Of a DNA stretch of 55,189 bases, positions 43,018 to 52,113 are shown piece after piece (the stretch's first letter is position 1; the number at the start of each line of letters is the position of its first letter). Below the pieces are notes generated by a model, which was not told the DNA's origin, ran no database searches, and saw only the letters and a program-made list of their open reading frames with translations. The stretch is from Bacillus mycoides (lineage in GTDB: Bacteria; Bacillota; Bacilli; Bacillales; Bacillaceae_G): NCBI RefSeq assembly GCF_001757995.1, contig NZ_LXLV01000037.1, positions 1 to 55,189 on the forward strand. Reading direction: 5' to 3'. The position numbers and the translations under genes are program-made.

Positions 43018-43875
43018 TTATTTCTCCATCCAATTCAATAAATTTTCATAATGATTATGAGCATCCTTATACCCAAGATTATATAAATTAACGAGCTTTT
43101 CTTTATTTCTCTCTATACCGCTTATAGGAAGCTGTGCGCTTGGCTGAATTACATAAAAATTATCTTTTTGTTCGTTGTGATTCATATAAGATACAGTTTC
43201 ATTATAAAAACGATAATGTTCTACTAAAAGTTCTGCGATTTTCGGATATCTTCTATATAAAATTTTAGACAGTCCAGAAAATTTATTCCGTTGCTTCTCG
43301 TATCCTTCTGGCTTTGTCATTATAACAACGTTTTTTAAATAACCATCATTTTGTGCTTTAAAAACTGGAATAGGATCTATAATCCCTCCATCTAACAATT
43401 TTCGATTATCATATTCTACAGCAGGTGCTATAAACGGCACAGAGCTTGATGCACGAATAATTTTTAAAATATCATTTCCATGTTCTGTTTTATTATAATA
43501 AACTGCCTGTCCTAATTCGCAATCAGTCGTTCCGATTACAAACTGTTCATTTGAATTTAGGAAAGTTTGAAAATCAAACGGTACAATTTTGTTGGGTACT
43601 TCATCAAATAAAAAATCCATTCCAAATAATTCACGTTTTCGAAATAAGTTTCGATAAGATATATACCTGTGATCTGCTACTAGCTCTGTATTTACTTTCT
43701 TATTTCTTCCTTTTTGACGTGACAAATATGTTGCTCCCATACACGCTCCCGCGGATACACCGACTACATACGGAAAGAATAAGTTCCTTTCCATAAAATA
43801 TTCGAGTACTCCTGCAGTATATAACCCTTTCATTCCGCCGCCTTCTAATACTAAACCGATATTCTTCATGCTCAA
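43018..43875 (-). CDS. Patatin-like phospholipase
   Basis: A 285-residue patatin-fold hydrolase. GLVLEGGGMKGLYTAGVLEY is the oxyanion-hole glycine block, GVSAGACMGA the GxSxG nucleophile elbow (Ser about residue 42), and DGGIIDPIPV the DGG catalytic aspartate. The length and lack of a signal peptide match the bacterial YjjU/RssA-type group that hydrolyses lipid acyl esters in the cytosol. First gene of a two-gene minus-strand operon with the YxiJ-like gene. Confidence 0.92.
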   Translation of the reverse strand: MSMKNIGLVLEGGGMKGLYTAGVLEYFMERNLFFPYVVGVSAGACMGATYLSRQKGRNKKVNTELVADHRYISYRNLFRKRELFGMDFLFDEVPNKIVPFDFQTFLNSNEQFVIGTTDCELGQAVYYNKTEHGNDILKIIRASSSVPFIAPAVEYDNRKLLDGGIIDPIPVFKAQNDGYLKNVVIMTKPEGYEKQRNKFSGLSKILYRRYPKIAELLVEHYRFYNETVSYMNHNEQKDNFYVIQPSAQLPISGIERNKEKLVNLYNLGYKDAHNHYENLLNWMEK

Positions 43876-44048
43876 TCCCTCTACTTCTGTTTTCTTAATT
43901 ACATGTTAGCACAAGATTTTAGGATGAGGTTATATAAAATAGTTGCAATAATAACAAAAAACTATTGAAGCAATGTCATAATCTATTAGTCATTCGCATG
44001 GTACAATATAAGAAACTCATTCCACATATTATAAAGGAGGAATTTCAT

Positions 44049-44426
44049 ATGGGTTTATTTAGTGGTATTTTAGGAAATGCATCAAGTGCGAGTACAGAAA
44101 GCGTTGAACGTGATTTAGAAAAGATTATGCTAGATGATGAGAAAGTTGAGCATGCTTATAAATTAATTCGTGACTTAATCGTATTTACAAATCGCCGTCT
44201 TATTTTAGTAGACAAACAAGGAGTAACTGGTAAAAAAACAGAATACCATTCTATCCCTTATAAAAGTATTACACAATTTAGTATTGAAACAGCTGGGCAT
44301 TTTGATTTAGATGCAGAGCTTAAAATATGGGTGTCTAGTTTGAGCGAGCCAATTACGAAAGAATTTAAAGGCGATGATAGCATTTTAAGTATTCAAAAAG
44401 CGTTAGTAACATATACGACAAAATAG
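44049..44426 (+). CDS. Bacterial PH-domain protein (DUF1696-type)
   Basis: A 125-residue protein that is almost entirely one PH-like domain: LIVFTNRRLILVDKQG, then YHSIPYKSITQFSIETAG and a LKIWVSS strand. This matches the small stand-alone bacterial PH-domain family. The start is the ATG at 44049 after AAAGGAGG; the open frame from 43965 has no ribosome site. Function unknown. Confidence 0.88.
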   Translation: MGLFSGILGNASSASTESVERDLEKIMLDDEKVEHAYKLIRDLIVFTNRRLILVDKQGVTGKKTEYHSIPYKSITQFSIETAGHFDLDAELKIWVSSLSEPITKEFKGDDSILSIQKALVTYTTK

Positions 44427-44520
44427 TTCATTTTTGTATATTTATTCGCATTAGAAATTACTAATCCGAACTTTTTGGAAGAATATACATTGAATTTGTA
44501 TATTTAATCTAAAATGATAA

Positions 44521-44553
44521 AAAAAGGAAAAGCATTTAAAATGTGCTTTACCT
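44521..44553 (-). terminator. Terminator overlapping the 3' end of the GNAT gene
   Basis: AAAGGAAAAGCA pairs with TGCTTTACCTTT with one mismatch; on the minus strand a T-run follows. Confidence 0.75.
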
Positions 44554-45018
44554 TTCTTTTTTATAATAAATTAAAGTTGCTTTATCATTTAATTTATTTT
44601 TAAATTCCGCTCTTATATATCCCATCTTTTCGTATAGAAAACAATTTCGTTCTTCCTCTAAAATTGTAGCAAGCTCCCAAGTCGTTATTTCCGGAAACAT
44701 CTCCTCGATTAAAATTAATACTTTTTGAGCAATTCCGTTCCCTTGATAGTCTGGAATAATAAACATCGGGCTGATCCAAAATTTAGATACCTCTTCTTTA
44801 CGGGATATACATATCGCTCCGACAAGATTTGTATTTACGGAAATTTTATAAAATCCACCGTCCGGATTATTTATTCTTGAAACTGTTCTTTCAATGGGTT
44901 CACTTGCTGGATTTGTTTCATAGTCCTTATACTTTTCTAATAATGAGCTAAATGATTCGATTTGCATTTGAAATATAACTTCTGCATCGATCGCTGTAGC
45001 CTTCTCTAATGTTACCAA
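44548..45018 (-). CDS. GNAT family N-acetyltransferase
   Basis: About 156 residues. [20 protein letters not shown] holds the acetyl-CoA motif (QGNGIA), and [17 protein letters not shown] the C-terminal motif. The frame is open further upstream, but the likely start is a TTG whose bases overlap the stop of the DinB gene (TTGGTAA), with AAGAGAG upstream inside that gene. The two are therefore translationally coupled. Acceptor unknown. Confidence 0.8.
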   Translation of the reverse strand: MVTLEKATAIDAEVIFQMQIESFSSLLEKYKDYETNPASEPIERTVSRINNPDGGFYKISVNTNLVGAICISRKEEVSKFWISPMFIIPDYQGNGIAQKVLILIEEMFPEITTWELATILEEERNCFLYEKMGYIRAEFKNKLNDKATLIYYKKER

Positions 45019-45533
45019 TTTAAACGCTCTCTTAAAGAAGTAATATGAGCTGTATGATGACGACCGTGCCATGCATATAGTCCAATTGCAGCAGCAAGTT
45101 TTGTTTCTCCTGATTCAGGATGATTAAATGTCTTTTCTAAATCTGCTGGTTCTAAAGAATATAATAAGTTAACCCATCTTTTATGTAATGAATCTAGCAT
45201 TACAAGTGAAACATCTACTGGTAATTTTGAGTCAGGTAGCTCTGCCCATTTTTCTTCTTTGTACGGTTTAATAGTTGGATTCTTTTCTGTCAGTGCTAAT
45301 TTAAAGCGTATGTAGCTATTCATATGACTATCAACAACATGATGAACAACTTGACGAACAGTCCATCCACCAACGCGATACGGTGTATCTAACTGCTTCT
45401 GATCTAAATCTTTTATCGCTCTTGCTAATTCATTAGGTAAATCCTCAATTTCTTGAATCCATTTATCAATTATTTCTTCTGTAATAGTGCCTACATAAGT
45501 AAATTTGCCTATTGGATAACGTAAATCCTTCAT
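45012..45533 (-). CDS. DinB/YfiT-type putative thiol (bacillithiol) transferase
   Basis: A 173-residue four-helix protein. [40 protein letters not shown] and [12 protein letters not shown] contain the three histidines of the DinB/YfiT metal site. B. subtilis YfiT is a metal-dependent member of this superfamily, and related BstA proteins transfer bacillithiol onto electrophiles. The start is the second Met (45533), because GGGGG is only two bases from the first. The GNAT gene overlaps its stop. Confidence 0.85.
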   Translation of the reverse strand: MKDLRYPIGKFTYVGTITEEIIDKWIQEIEDLPNELARAIKDLDQKQLDTPYRVGGWTVRQVVHHVVDSHMNSYIRFKLALTEKNPTIKPYKEEKWAELPDSKLPVDVSLVMLDSLHKRWVNLLYSLEPADLEKTFNHPESGETKLAAAIGLYAWHGRHHTAHITSLRERLNW

Positions 45534-45554
45534 GTACATGTCCCCCTATTATTT

Positions 45555-46076
45555 TTAACCCTTAGTAGTCCTCCAAATATAATGTACGAAATTTACGTTT
45601 TCCCCGTTTAAATCTACAGTAGTTGTATCCGCTTCCTTTTCACGAGAAAATCCGCTCTTTTCTAATACAATTTGTGAAGCTATGTTATTTGTTGTTGTCT
45701 TAGCATGTATTTCATTAATTTCATAGACTCTTGCTTGAGCCAAAATCAATTTTACAGATGCTGCTGCAACGCCTTTTTTAGTAAACTTCTCTCCAACTCG
45801 GTAGCCTAACGACCCAATTCGTTTTTCCTTATCTAAATCAACTAAATTTATACGTCCTACAATTTCTTTTTCTGTATTACGTATGAGATGAAAATAAGAA
45901 ATCCCCTCAGTTTGTTCTTTTAATAGTTCGTCAAGTTGCTTTTGAAAGTGTTCATACACGTAATACTTAGAGCCACGACTTGGTACCATTGTTTCAAAAA
46001 ATGATTTGTTCGTGAGTTCAAAATTAAATAAATCTTCAGCGTCTTGATTCTTTAATTGTTCTATGTATATTTCCAT
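45555..46076 (-). CDS. GNAT acetyltransferase, RimJ/RimL type
   Basis: A 173-residue GNAT of the ribosomal-protein-Nalpha type. IGSLGYRVGEKFTKKGVAAA is the acetyl-CoA loop, and INEIHAKTTTNNIASQIVLE with KSGF the C-terminal block. GVGKGF-like consensus is replaced by KKGVA. Just 21 bases lie between its stop and the DinB start, so the three genes form one minus-strand operon. Substrate unknown. Confidence 0.85.
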   Translation of the reverse strand: MEIYIEQLKNQDAEDLFNFELTNKSFFETMVPSRGSKYYVYEHFQKQLDELLKEQTEGISYFHLIRNTEKEIVGRINLVDLDKEKRIGSLGYRVGEKFTKKGVAAASVKLILAQARVYEINEIHAKTTTNNIASQIVLEKSGFSREKEADTTTVDLNGENVNFVHYIWRTTKG

Positions 46077-46139
46077 CCCGTTTACCCCTTCTTGATTTAC
46101 TAACTGTTATATATTCTTTTTTAAACAATAATTTTCCTG

Positions 46140-47462
46140 CTATTTCTTTCGTCTAAGTAATACAGTAAGTAATAAACTAGGATGAAAAAGATGAAATGGA
46201 CTACGAATTAAGTTCATAACTCTAACTAACCGAATATAAATATCAGAATCACTTGCAGAAAGTTGATATATTTGTTTCGTATACCATTGCTGAAATTTTT
46301 GTTTCGTAGTTAATTCTTTCTGTAACTTAGGATGACGTGCTATCTCCGTTGTGGTCATTTCCCAAGGTGTTTTGATAATCATAGCAGTCTTCCTATAAAA
46401 CTCTCGAGTTAATGTTTTATCAAGCCTTTTTCTCCCTTGAAGAATTAATTGCAATTGGTGAGCTTCCATAGCTGCAACTGAAACACCTTGTCCGAAAACT
46501 GGATCAAAACGACAATACGCATCTCCAACTACTAACAATCCTTCAGGTAAATTATTAACTAGATCAAATCGCCTGCGTACTTGATATGGAATTTTGTACG
46601 TTTTTATATCGGTAATCGCCTCAGCTTTGTTTAGAAACTCTGTAACATTAGGGATTGATAGGTTTTCAGCAAAATCATAAAATTCATCATCTGTTTGCGG
46701 TGCTTTTTCATTTGCATATCCACTAAAAGTAACAAAGTAACGATCATCTTCAATCGTTTGAATTAGAACACCATAAGGATTTTCAGGAAAACTTGGAGAC
46801 ATAAGCATATTACAACAGTCTAATATCTCTTTTTCTTTGAGCCTAAACATTCTAGTTGCGTAAAACAAATCAATTCTTACTTTCTCTTCTTGTACTTCGA
46901 AATTGTATTCTTGTAACCAATCTATACTTTTCGAACCAAATCCACTTGCATCAACAACAAGATCTGCATGAAATTCTTCTTTCATTCCTGTTTTCAAACA
47001 TTTAGCTTTTATTCCATAGACTTTATTAAGTTTGTTATCTACTAGTAATCCTTCAACCAACATTTCATACTTCGTAGTAACATTTGAAACTTGTTCAATT
47101 CGTTTTTGAATATGCGATTCTAACAGAAGACGACTTTGTTGAATCATATTTATTTCGCCTTTGAAAGGCTGCTTCCATAGGCCGAACTGATGCCATTTTA
47201 AATCGCGAGTAAAGTTATTTACGATGCTACCTGCTTCAATTAATTCATTAGTAATGTTAGGAAACAACTCCTCAAGTGCTTCTTCGCCGCCTTTTAATAA
47301 CACATGCGGATGATTACTTTGCGGAACTCTTTTTCGCGGACCTTTCCCATCCCATCTTTCTCCTGCTTCTAAAATGAGTACTTCTTCAAAAGTATTTGAT
47401 AAAGCCTTTGCGGCGAGTTTTCCTGCGATACTTCCACCAATAACAATAGCCTTAGTAAACAT
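46140..47462 (-). CDS. FAD-dependent oxidoreductase / monooxygenase-like protein
   Basis: A 440-residue flavoprotein. AIVIGGSIAGKLAAKALS is the N-terminal FAD glycine motif, VVDASGFGSKSIDW the middle strand, and VVGDAYCRFDPVFGQGVSVA the GD motif that binds the FAD ribityl. It groups with p-hydroxybenzoate hydroxylase/geranylgeranyl-reductase-like proteins and is probably a cytosolic oxygenase or reductase; no partner gene suggests a pathway. A GGGGG precedes the ATG. It lies between UppP and the GNAT operon with an inverted repeat upstream. Confidence 0.85.
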   Translation of the reverse strand: MFTKAIVIGGSIAGKLAAKALSNTFEEVLILEAGERWDGKGPRKRVPQSNHPHVLLKGGEEALEELFPNITNELIEAGSIVNNFTRDLKWHQFGLWKQPFKGEINMIQQSRLLLESHIQKRIEQVSNVTTKYEMLVEGLLVDNKLNKVYGIKAKCLKTGMKEEFHADLVVDASGFGSKSIDWLQEYNFEVQEEKVRIDLFYATRMFRLKEKEILDCCNMLMSPSFPENPYGVLIQTIEDDRYFVTFSGYANEKAPQTDDEFYDFAENLSIPNVTEFLNKAEAITDIKTYKIPYQVRRRFDLVNNLPEGLLVVGDAYCRFDPVFGQGVSVAAMEAHQLQLILQGRKRLDKTLTREFYRKTAMIIKTPWEMTTTEIARHPKLQKELTTKQKFQQWYTKQIYQLSASDSDIYIRLVRVMNLIRSPFHLFHPSLLLTVLLRRKK

Positions 47463-47483
47463 TTTTTCCCCCTTAATGAAAAG

Positions 47484-47526
47484 AGATCCTGTCGTGTATG
47501 AGTCGTGTATGAATGGAACAGGATCT
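47484..47526 (-). terminator. Terminator of uppP with tandem 11-bp repeat in the loop
   Basis: AGATCCTGT (47484-47492) pairs with ACAGGATCT (47518-47526). The loop includes GTCGTGTATGA twice in direct tandem (47491-47512). On the minus strand a short T-run follows. Confidence 0.7.
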
Positions 47527-47553
47527 TAACTAATAATCCCTTGATAATTATAT

Positions 47554-48333
47554 TTAAAAAACCTTTGTGAATTGCAACATTAAAATTAAAATACCTAATC
47601 CCCATACGTAATACGCGAATACTTTTAAAGAATGACGTTTTAAATATTGAATCATCCATGAAACTGCTATGTAACCAAAGAACGCTGCTGATAATGTTCC
47701 GACAATTAATGATGTACTAGAAATAGATTCTGCTTTCCCTTGAAAAACATCTGCAAATTGCAAGATGATAGCTCCGACAATAGCTGGTGTTGATAATAAA
47801 AATGAAAAATACGCCGCCGTTTCGCGGTCTAACTTTCTCCATAATGCAGCGACAATTGTCATTCCAGAACGAGAAATTGCTGGAAATATAGCTACTGCTT
47901 GAAATGAACCAATTATGAATGCATCTTTATATGTAATATCATTCATTTTTTTACGACCGTTCTTTTGTTTATCGGCCATATAAAGAAATAAGCCCGTCAC
48001 TAAAAACTCCCAACCTATTGTTATACCTGTTTTTGAAATATCTTCAAAAAAGTCTTTAAATAGTAAGCCAATTACGACAGCAGGTACCGTCCCAACGATA
48101 AGTAATAGCATAAGCTTTGAAAATGGATTTTTTATTAAATAAATAAATTCTTTTCTATAATAAATAAACACTGCAAGCAAAGTTCCGATATGCAGCATCG
48201 TATCTAAAAACAAACCTGCCTCATCTAACTGAAAAATATGCCTCCCTAAATATAGATGCCCTGTACTACTTATAGGTAAAAACTCTGTCAGTCCTTGAAT
48301 AATTCCTAAAATAAAAGCTTCTAGCCAATTCAT
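47554..48333 (-). CDS. uppP: Undecaprenyl-diphosphatase UppP (BacA)
   Basis: A 259-residue membrane protein. GIIQGLTEFLPISSTGHLYL (first active-site loop with the E and the SSTGH) and FPAISRSGMT (second loop with SRSG) are the UppP signatures, with about eight hydrophobic segments. It dephosphorylates undecaprenyl pyrophosphate at the membrane and recycles the wall lipid carrier. The start is the ATG at 48333 with AAAGGAGA before it. It performs the same reaction as the BcrC-type gene at 3.5 kb using an unrelated fold. Confidence 0.95.
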   Translation of the reverse strand: MNWLEAFILGIIQGLTEFLPISSTGHLYLGRHIFQLDEAGLFLDTMLHIGTLLAVFIYYRKEFIYLIKNPFSKLMLLLIVGTVPAVVIGLLFKDFFEDISKTGITIGWEFLVTGLFLYMADKQKNGRKKMNDITYKDAFIIGSFQAVAIFPAISRSGMTIVAALWRKLDRETAAYFSFLLSTPAIVGAIILQFADVFQGKAESISSTSLIVGTLSAAFFGYIAVSWMIQYLKRHSLKVFAYYVWGLGILILMLQFTKVF

Positions 48334-48491
48334 GATGATCTCCTTTCTCATTTGCTTGTACCAATATATGATGCTTTAATTTTTGTTATGAAAGAAAATA
48401 TATTTCTCCTGGGGATTTACTTTAACCTTTATTTTGAAGTTATGGATTGCAATGTCGATGGATATATATGTAAAAATAAAGGAGGGTTTAT

Positions 48492-48698
48492 ATGGAGAAA
48501 CACACAAAATTAGGAAACATATTACTTTGGATTGGACCAATTCTTGTGTTCTTAGGCTTATGTATGACAAATGTAATTACAGACATACCTTTCTTTGAAG
48601 GAAAGCATAAAACTCTTGGAATTATTATGTTATTTATAGGGGTACTTTGTTTAATTGCCGCTCATCACTTTAAAATAAGAAAAAATTCTGCCGATTAA
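48492..48698 (+). CDS. Small two-segment membrane protein
   Basis: A 68-residue protein with two hydrophobic helices (about 8-26 and 42-59) and a short loop with ITDIPFFEGKHKTLG. AAAGGAGGG precedes the ATG. I do not recognise the family. A 15-codon frame with a strong ribosome site follows 29 bases after, then a terminator. Confidence 0.7.
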   Translation: MEKHTKLGNILLWIGPILVFLGLCMTNVITDIPFFEGKHKTLGIIMLFIGVLCLIAAHHFKIRKNSAD

Positions 48699-48727
48699 AT
48701 AATATATTCCCTTATAAGGAGGAACAA

Positions 48728-48775
48728 ATGCGAGGAAAATCATTACGGACAAAAATTACAAACCTATATAAATAA
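48728..48775 (+). CDS. Candidate 15-residue basic peptide
   Basis: AAGGAGGAACAA leads into ATG and 15 codons reading MRGKSLRTKITNLYK, then TAA and at once a terminator. The net charge is strongly positive. It could be a real small peptide, a stub of a lost gene, or a leader. The near-perfect ribosome site is the only strong evidence. Confidence 0.35.
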   Translation: MRGKSLRTKITNLYK

Positions 48776-48776
48776 A

Positions 48777-48806
48777 AACAATCCTAGTGTATGTACTAGG
48801 ATTGTT
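48777..48806. terminator. Terminator after the 15-codon frame
   Basis: AACAATCCTAGT pairs perfectly with ACTAGGATTGTT around 6 bases. T-rich flanks lie on both strands, so it may also end the GIY-YIG gene. Confidence 0.9.
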
Positions 48807-48824
48807 TCATTTCGCTAATATTGT

Positions 48825-49205
48825 TTATTTATAAAACACTTTATCAACGTTATATTTCGCTTTGTATTCATTAATGATATAAGTTTCGTAAATTTCTCTT
48901 TCTGTTGGATCTTCTACGATACATGCATCGATGCGGTATACTTCATCACGATTATTTTTGATTGGTGAAACATTATCTTCAAAATGCTTTTTAATACGTT
49001 GTCTAATTTTACGAGCTTTACCTACGAAAAGAAGTTCGTCATTAATGTTGTAAAACATAAAAATGCCGCCTTTATCTCTAGGGAACAAGTGGAAATCGAT
49101 AAAACCGTTAATTGGAGTAATTAATGGCTCGTCTCCTTTAATAACTTGTTTACGTTCAGTAATTGAAACATCAGCTTCAGGAATATTAATTTTAATCAAG
49201 TTCAT
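48825..49205 (-). CDS. GIY-YIG nuclease family protein
   Basis: A 126-residue protein. GGIFMFYNINDELLFVGKAR is a GIY-YIG core variant (GIF...LFVGKA), IRQRIKKHF is the arginine helix, and the C-terminal ETYIINEYKAKYN carries the metal-binding Glu and Asn. GIY-YIG proteins include UvrC-type and homing nucleases; the catalytic first Tyr is replaced by Phe in GIF, so activity needs testing. GGACG precedes the ATG. Confidence 0.82.
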   Translation of the reverse strand: MNLIKINIPEADVSITERKQVIKGDEPLITPINGFIDFHLFPRDKGGIFMFYNINDELLFVGKARKIRQRIKKHFEDNVSPIKNNRDEVYRIDACIVEDPTEREIYETYIINEYKAKYNVDKVFYK

Positions 49206-49282
49206 TCACGTCCTCTTTTATTATAAAGATAAATAATAGCATAAGTATGTAAGAAAAGCTATGTTCAGAGGCATATTTCATT

Positions 49283-49846
49283 TTATAATTCAAATATTAT
49301 AGGTATATCATGTAAACTTTTTTTCCAAATCATATGATCAATTGATTCGCCCCAATAATCCTTCAGCACATAACTAGGTTTTCCAAACTTTTTCGTCCAT
49401 ATACTTTGTGCTTCTTTGTATCCACTATCTAAACAGTATTCGATTATTCCTCTGCTAAGTAATGTAAGAAACATTGTATTTAGCAGTAAACTCCCTATAC
49501 CTTTTCTTTGATACTCCGGAAGTATAAATACAGTTCCTATTTCATACAAATCCTTAAGTACACCGCCTGTACAACTATTAATTAATGTACTTGCTGGACC
49601 AATTTCAATCGTTCCAATGATCTTATCGTTACTTGTATCTATTGCTAATAAAAAGTAACGACTTTCTCCATTACTATCAAAATCGTTTTTCAAATATTGC
49701 TTTTTCGAGTTAATTTCATTTTCTATGTCATCTAATAATTGTGATAACCCTTCGTTTTTATAAGTATTCGTAATAACTAGACGAAAAAATAAATTTAATT
49801 CATCACTATCATCCGAATTCGGTCTTCTAATTTCAACGTTATACAT
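49283..49846 (-). CDS. GNAT family N-acetyltransferase
   Basis: A 187-residue GNAT. VFILPEYQRKGIGSLLLNTM is the acetyl-CoA motif (QRKGIGS), and a FGKPSYVLKDYWGESIDHM tail is the C-terminal part. The first 60 residues hold acidic helices. Monocistronic. Substrate unknown. Confidence 0.85.
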   Translation of the reverse strand: MYNVEIRRPNSDDSDELNLFFRLVITNTYKNEGLSQLLDDIENEINSKKQYLKNDFDSNGESRYFLLAIDTSNDKIIGTIEIGPASTLINSCTGGVLKDLYEIGTVFILPEYQRKGIGSLLLNTMFLTLLSRGIIEYCLDSGYKEAQSIWTKKFGKPSYVLKDYWGESIDHMIWKKSLHDIPIIFEL

Positions 49847-49914
49847 GATTTAAATCTCCAATCTTTGAAAATATATGAGAAAGTGTATTCATTTTAAAAG
49901 ATTTTATACAATCG

Positions 49915-50487
49915 TTAAGACCATACTTTATATACTCTATTCATTATTATTCTACACAGCTCTGCATAGATCCAGCAGTATAGAAAACTCAGTATAAATA
50001 TTAATGTAATAACTTTTATATCCATAGTTGTATGAATAGTAGGACCAAGTACAGGAAAACGGAAGATATCGAGAATGATCATAATTCCTATAAGTAGACA
50101 TATCGCTGAAAAGGAAATTACCCAAATCCTCCTCTTGAATTGTAAAAAGGATACTCCTAATGCTATACCTAATAATCCTGTAGTAAAGGGAAAGACAATT
50201 AGTTCACTTGGCTCAATAATGAATAATAGGAAAATAGTAAGAATATAAGAGAGTACTCCCTCACGAATAGAATAACAAATAGCTAGAAAAATCGGTAGCG
50301 TCGCGAAAGGACTAATAAATAACCCTATTCCAGGGATTAAATTCCCCGCAGATTGAAAAATAGCAGCAAATGAACCGAGTAAAGCTGTAATGACTAACCT
50401 ACTTGCAGGAGTCACCTTTCTTTTATGAACAAAATTCGCATCCTGCTCTATCATCCATTGATACCAATAGCATCTAAAGCGATTCAT
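49915..50487 (-). CDS. Multi-span membrane protein, ECF S-component-like
   Basis: A 190-residue protein with five or six hydrophobic segments after a short cytosolic N-terminus (KRKVTPASRLVITALL). ALLGSFAAIFQSAGNLIPGI resembles the start of ECF-transporter substrate-binding (S) components, but no A or T component gene is near. Identity is uncertain. The start is the ATG at 50487 after AGGAGG; an in-frame TTG precedes it. Confidence 0.5.
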   Translation of the reverse strand: MNRFRCYWYQWMIEQDANFVHKRKVTPASRLVITALLGSFAAIFQSAGNLIPGIGLFISPFATLPIFLAICYSIREGVLSYILTIFLLFIIEPSELIVFPFTTGLLGIALGVSFLQFKRRIWVISFSAICLLIGIMIILDIFRFPVLGPTIHTTMDIKVITLIFILSFLYCWIYAELCRIIMNRVYKVWS

Positions 50488-50666
50488 CAAAATACCTCCT
50501 AAAGATACCTAATTCATCACTTACTATAATTATTCATACACTTACGGTTTATGAGTTACTTTCTACTAATCGTTTATACATAGAAGTTTTTTAAGGGGGA
50601 CAACAGGTCGTGCGTTTTAAAGAAGAATGAATTCCTTATATTTTTAGACTTAGAGTTTATATCGTA

Positions 50667-52097
50667 TCAAGGAACAATTTCATAAATAGTACCTTTGTTA
50701 AAATCAGTTACTTTCATAGAACCGTAAACTCCTAAATATAATCTAGTTTGATCTAAGTTTGTTCCTAAACTAACATAATAAGCTGATTGAGCACCAAAAT
50801 CATAATTGGTTTCAATAACATGAAAATCATTACGTTTATCGTCTATACTTGCTCTAGTATAAGCTAACACTCCCTTTACTGGAGATTGAGATTCTTCTTT
50901 CTTGGCAAGATCAGTAAACACGACGCTACCTGATAAATTTGGGATTGTAGTTCCCATATAGGGCTGAACTCCTGTAAGTGAAGTTCCTCCAAACTTATCC
51001 GGTCTGGAATCTTTATGAAAATAACTAATTAGGGGCTGAATACGCCTCGCTGACGTTTGAATTGTTTCATTATAATAAGCCATTGTTCTCTCATCCAAAG
51101 TAGGATTCTCAGAACAGTGCCTTATAAAAGAAGTAGGAAATTCTCCTTCCCATCCTCGCCAACCAAAATTAATAAATCCATCTTGAGTGGGAGTGGATCT
51201 CATTACATACATTTGAATAAGTTCAGTAACCGGTATGGGTTTATAATGAACAAACGAAAAAATAGACTCTACAATATCCTGACCGACATTTCCAACATAT
51301 TTGATATACTGATTATAAAACCTTTGAAATGAAATACCTGTTATATTCCGAACCCCTTTCGCAATTACTGTAAGTGTTTCTTGTATAGATAAAGGAAACT
51401 CATTAAAGCGCGTAACTACTGGAGGGTTATTTATGAATGTATTTTTACTTACATCAATTTCAATTATTTTACCCGCTATTTCTAAATCATCCTGGCTTAA
51501 ATTAAATGGATCATAACCCGATCCACCATCTCCATTTGTAAAAACAAGTTTTCCAGTCTCAGGTGAAAAGTTTAAACTATTGACTCCGTTATGATTAAAA
51601 AAGGGCCTTCTTATGTTAAGTAATGTCCGTCGTTTTTGAGGTTGACCATGTGATTGTAAAATCCATTCCTCAACCGTATCAATATGATCATATTGAGTAT
51701 CTCTATTTACCCACTTTAAGTTTAAAGTTTTCAGATCACATGGATTAGGTTTAAAAGGTTCAGAAAGGGCACCCGGACCTTGAGTGCCAGCTACTGAATA
51801 ATGAAGGTAAAATAAACCGTTTTGATAAAATTGTGGATGAAACGCTAGTCCTAGCAATCCTCGTTCATCATATCCATTACCAGAAACCCCTTCTTCAGAT
51901 GTGCCTAATTTTATGATTCGCGGGCGAATATCTAAAAAAGTCCTTATAACTCCGTCTCCTATGTAAAAGATTTCTCCTACCTGGGTTGCAATAAATAACC
52001 TTTCAATTGAGTCACCTGGTAGTATAGTTGTTTTCAAAACAGTAGGTAAATTGAACTTACTTGCAATAGGTCGTAAACTAACCTTAACTTTTGTCAA
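50667..52097 (-). CDS. Glucose/sorbosone-dehydrogenase-like beta-propeller protein
   Basis: A 476-residue protein of the PQQ-dependent sugar dehydrogenase/HHIP-like family. GEIFYIGDGVIRTFLDI, ERGLLGLAFHPQFYQNGLFY and LVFTNGDGGSGYDP are the propeller blades with the calcium/PQQ-site pattern, and INFGWRGWEGEFPTS matches the later family motif. There is no signal peptide, unlike most secreted members. It begins with TTG after AAAGGGGTG and follows the decarboxylase by 16 bases, so it is probably the second gene of that operon. Whether PQQ is used is unknown. Confidence 0.82.
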   Translation of the reverse strand: MTKVKVSLRPIASKFNLPTVLKTTILPGDSIERLFIATQVGEIFYIGDGVIRTFLDIRPRIIKLGTSEEGVSGNGYDERGLLGLAFHPQFYQNGLFYLHYSVAGTQGPGALSEPFKPNPCDLKTLNLKWVNRDTQYDHIDTVEEWILQSHGQPQKRRTLLNIRRPFFNHNGVNSLNFSPETGKLVFTNGDGGSGYDPFNLSQDDLEIAGKIIEIDVSKNTFINNPPVVTRFNEFPLSIQETLTVIAKGVRNITGISFQRFYNQYIKYVGNVGQDIVESIFSFVHYKPIPVTELIQMYVMRSTPTQDGFINFGWRGWEGEFPTSFIRHCSENPTLDERTMAYYNETIQTSARRIQPLISYFHKDSRPDKFGGTSLTGVQPYMGTTIPNLSGSVVFTDLAKKEESQSPVKGVLAYTRASIDDKRNDFHVIETNYDFGAQSAYYVSLGTNLDQTRLYLGVYGSMKVTDFNKGTIYEIVP

Positions 52098-52113
52098 CTT
52101 ACTTTACACCCCT

